From DATIYF01 sp035517775 (GTDB lineage Bacteria; Acidobacteriota; Terriglobia; Terriglobales; Acidobacteriaceae), in contig DATIYF010000019.1 of assembly GCA_035517775.1 (NCBI GenBank), positions 1-45,137 of the forward strand: 45,137 nt of DNA, in the 5' to 3' direction. The position numbers and the translations under genes are program-made. Numbering within the stretch: position 1 is the stretch's first letter; the number at the start of each line of letters is the position of its first letter. This document shows, one piece after another, positions 43,387 through 45,137 of this stretch. The notes beneath the pieces are model-generated. The model was not told the origin of the DNA. It made no database searches and saw only the letters and a program-made list of their open reading frames with translations.

Positions 43387-43764
43387 ATGCGCACTTCACT
43401 GGCTTGGGTGGGCGTAATGGTTACGGGTTGTCTTTTTGCTACCGGATGTGAACAGAAGCAGACTCCGGAACAGCTGCGGCATGAAACGGCACATGCGACT
43501 TCGGTGGTGAAACAGGATGCCCGCGCCGTGGTCCAGGGGGTGCATGACGGCCTGAAAGATGGCTCGAAGAGTGACTACTCGGTGGACCTGAATGAGGCGT
43601 CCCGCGAGCAGTTGCTCGATCTTCCCGGCGTGAGCCCCGCCCAGGCCGACCAGATCATCGCCAGCCGGCCCTTCGAGAGCAAAGATCAGCTGGTGACCCG
43701 GCACATCCTCTCGCAGACCGGGTACGATCGCATTAAAGAACGGGTGCGTGCCGGCGGCAAATGA
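43387..43764 (+). CDS. Lipoprotein with helix-hairpin-helix domain (ComEA-like)
   Basis: The frame is open from 43282, but ATG 43387 starts directly on a signal peptide with lipobox LFATGC (Cys21), so I prefer it; it encodes 125 residues. After a polar linker, VDLNEASREQLLDLPGVSPAQADQIIASRPF begins a ComEA-type helix-hairpin-helix repeat, continued by KDQLVTRHILSQTGYDRI. Such domains bind DNA without sequence preference. As an exported lipoprotein it could handle DNA outside the cytoplasm, as in uptake, but no competence genes adjoin it. No good ribosome-binding site was seen. Confidence 0.75.
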   Translation: MRTSLAWVGVMVTGCLFATGCEQKQTPEQLRHETAHATSVVKQDARAVVQGVHDGLKDGSKSDYSVDLNEASREQLLDLPGVSPAQADQIIASRPFESKDQLVTRHILSQTGYDRIKERVRAGGK

Positions 43765-43773
43765 GCGCCGGCT

Positions 43774-44691
43774 CTAGACTGGCCTGTCCCCGGCCTGCTT
43801 CCGGATGGCTAATTGCGCATTGAGTTCGGCGCCCAGCAAGATGGCCCAGCTGCTGATGTAGAGCCAGAGCATGAGGGCAATCACCGCTTGCAGAGTTCCG
43901 TAGATCCAGTTTGCCCGCGCGAAACTGTACAGATATGCCTGCAGGCCGTAGGAGCCGGCGAGCCAGATGGCGACGGCCAGCATCGCCCCCGGGCTCTGCT
44001 TCCAGAATCGCAAGCGGGCATGGGGCGCCAGAAAATAGATCACTTCGATGGAGAGCACGGTGAACACCAGCATGACGAGCCAGCGAATCGCAGGCCAGAG
44101 AATGGCGACGATGGGGTCGAGGCCCACGGCGCTGGCCAGCCACCAGCCGAAACGCCCGCCCAGAACGCTGGCCAGCAAGGCGGCGCCAAGCATGACTCCG
44201 ACGGTCAAAGTGAGGCCGATGGCCACCGCCTGGCGCTTCCAGAAGCCGCGGCCTTCACCGCTTGCATAGGCGGTGTTTAAACTTTCAATCAGCGCGTTGA
44301 AGCCGGCCGAGGCCGACCAGACTGAAGTAAGGATGCCGAAGGAAATAAAGCTGATGCGCCGGCTCAGCACCTCGGCCAGCGCGCCTTGCACCAGCCGCAT
44401 GGCATCGCCGGGCACCAGGTGGCCCATGAATTCCAGCATGCGGGGAAAAAGACCGGGGACGGGCAGGTAATCCACCACCGCGGCCAGAAAAATCAGCAGC
44501 GGCAGAAGTGACAGCAGAAAGAAGAAGGAGAGGCTGGCGGCGTTGGTCCAGTGCCGGTGCTGGAGAACGGCCCGGCCGGTCTCAGCAAAAAGCGAGCCTG
44601 CGGAGCGCAGGCGGGTTGTGAACCTTTGCCGCCAAGCGAGGGCCGGGCCCCGCCCCACGCTGCGAAACGGCTTGCGTTTCTGACGCAGCAT
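43774..44691 (-). CDS. YihY/BrkB-family inner-membrane protein
   Basis: The 305-residue protein has about six membrane helices and the family pattern: HRHWTNAASLSFFFLLSLLPLLIF at the first helix, WSASAGFNALIESLNTAYA, and YSFARANWIYGTLQAVIALMLWLYISSWAILLGAELNA near the end. Function is unproven in this family, despite older annotation as a ribonuclease. Its stop is 9 bp from the end of the convergent lipoprotein gene. Confidence 0.9.
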   Translation of the reverse strand: MLRQKRKPFRSVGRGPALAWRQRFTTRLRSAGSLFAETGRAVLQHRHWTNAASLSFFFLLSLLPLLIFLAAVVDYLPVPGLFPRMLEFMGHLVPGDAMRLVQGALAEVLSRRISFISFGILTSVWSASAGFNALIESLNTAYASGEGRGFWKRQAVAIGLTLTVGVMLGAALLASVLGGRFGWWLASAVGLDPIVAILWPAIRWLVMLVFTVLSIEVIYFLAPHARLRFWKQSPGAMLAVAIWLAGSYGLQAYLYSFARANWIYGTLQAVIALMLWLYISSWAILLGAELNAQLAIRKQAGDRPV

Positions 44692-44798
44692 GACTCCTCA
44701 TGACTGGGAGCGCCACCTGGGACTCTCTTCTCCGTCTTCTTGGTTCTTCTTGAGGCCCAGCAACGCTGCGCACGTCACCCTGCGAGCGCCCGGATAGC

Positions 44799-45137
44799 TT
44801 ACATCAGATGCTGGAATGGAAGGCGGCTGGCGGGCAGCGAGTTTGGCGGGGCCGAGCCTGCCTTGCCGCTCAGTTCGTACTCTGCGGCAGGGAACCAGGC
44901 CGGCTCTTCTTCGCGCCGGGCATGTTTTTTTCGTCCCGCTGGCCGCGCGGTTTCCCGCTTGGCCGCCAAAGTCTTCTCCTCTGGCGTGGGCTGGGCGAGC
45001 AGAATTTCGCGGATCTTGAGCCGTGCCTTGTGCAACTGCGACTTCGAATTGCCCACCGAGCAGCGCAGCATGCTGGCGATTTCGTTGTGCTCGTAGCCTT
45101 CCACTTCGTGCAGCAGAAAAATCGTGCGGCAGCCTTC
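44799..45137 (-). CDS. ECF-type RNA polymerase sigma factor, 3' part only
   Basis: The gene enters from the right edge; its start lies outside the window. Visible residues begin EGCRTIFLLHEVEGYEHNEIA and continue through SMLRCSVGNSKSQLHKARLKIREILL. This is the region 4 helix-turn-helix of group IV sigma factors that binds the -35 element. A basic, proline-rich C-terminal tail of about 60 residues follows (KRETARPAGRKKHARRE and on), longer than usual. An anti-sigma factor gene would normally follow, but the next gene is YihY/BrkB, so none is in this position. Confidence 0.85.
   Translation of the reverse strand, partial: EGCRTIFLLHEVEGYEHNEIASMLRCSVGNSKSQLHKARLKIREILLAQPTPEEKTLAAKRETARPAGRKKHARREEEPAWFPAAEYELSGKAGSAPPNSLPASRLPFQHLM

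Overview
The window is GC-rich (roughly 60%), gene-dense and chromosomal in character. The gene content and intergenic repeats look like a member of the Acidobacteriota (Terriglobia/Koribacter-like). That is an inference from overall style: a divergent Hfq-like protein, a DUF4397 lipoprotein, FtsX/MacB permeases, and many short hairpin and 'ccacgaaggcacacgaag'-type repeats between genes. No phylogenetic marker was searched. There is no phage, insertion sequence, CRISPR array or integrase.

Layout. 1-457: no gene, a cluster of hairpin repeats. 458-4284: a sugar MFS permease and a DUF1479 oxygenase-like enzyme, divergent from an AraC regulator across a perfect 9-bp inverted repeat. 4285-9285: a protein-homeostasis block with dnaK, a small TTG-start gene, dnaJ and an Hfq-like gene, separated by repeat-rich spacers. 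9383-12937: membrane site-2 protease, HU, dCTP deaminase and an MFS exporter. 13272-15230: a PilZ protein and a solitary CpaE/TadZ-like ATPase. 15337-15798: RNase P RNA on the minus strand. 16046-18547: two tandem MacB/FtsX-type permeases with no ATPase. 18612-21622: an HpnI-like glycosyltransferase converging on an ArnT/PMT-like membrane glycosyltransferase. 21667-27614: a hybrid histidine kinase, a lipoprotein, a GAF/zinc-ribbon/tail-anchor protein, an ArsB/SLC13-type transporter and a DUF4397 lipoprotein. 27814-30723: a phoB-phoR-phoU phosphate-signalling unit. 31055-35673: hydantoinase A and 2-oxoglutarate dehydrogenase E1. 35810-38613: an LssY_C-domain secreted protein, a small cytochrome c and rpiA. 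38981-40698: an FDOR/PPOX protein overlapping a SufS-like PLP enzyme. 41074-41401: a probable free-standing non-coding RNA made of two diverged copies of one folded module, with its own promoter and terminator. 41517-45137: an Ig-like secreted protein, bacterioferritin, tRNA-Ser(GGA), a helix-hairpin-helix lipoprotein, a YihY/BrkB membrane protein and the 3' part of an ECF sigma factor that runs off the right edge.

The two observations I consider most novel are non-coding. One is a hairpin-repeat family in which stems differ completely but stay base-paired, while the loop (AAAACC-like) and the tail (GGGGCACC) are kept. Two of its loci pair opposite-facing hairpins in a REPIN-like way. The other is the tandem-module RNA at 41074-41401, in which two hairpins have diverged with compensating changes. 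Several genes also share an unusual promoter form, TTGACA-like with TAGCAT at -10 (dnaK, HU, rpiA).
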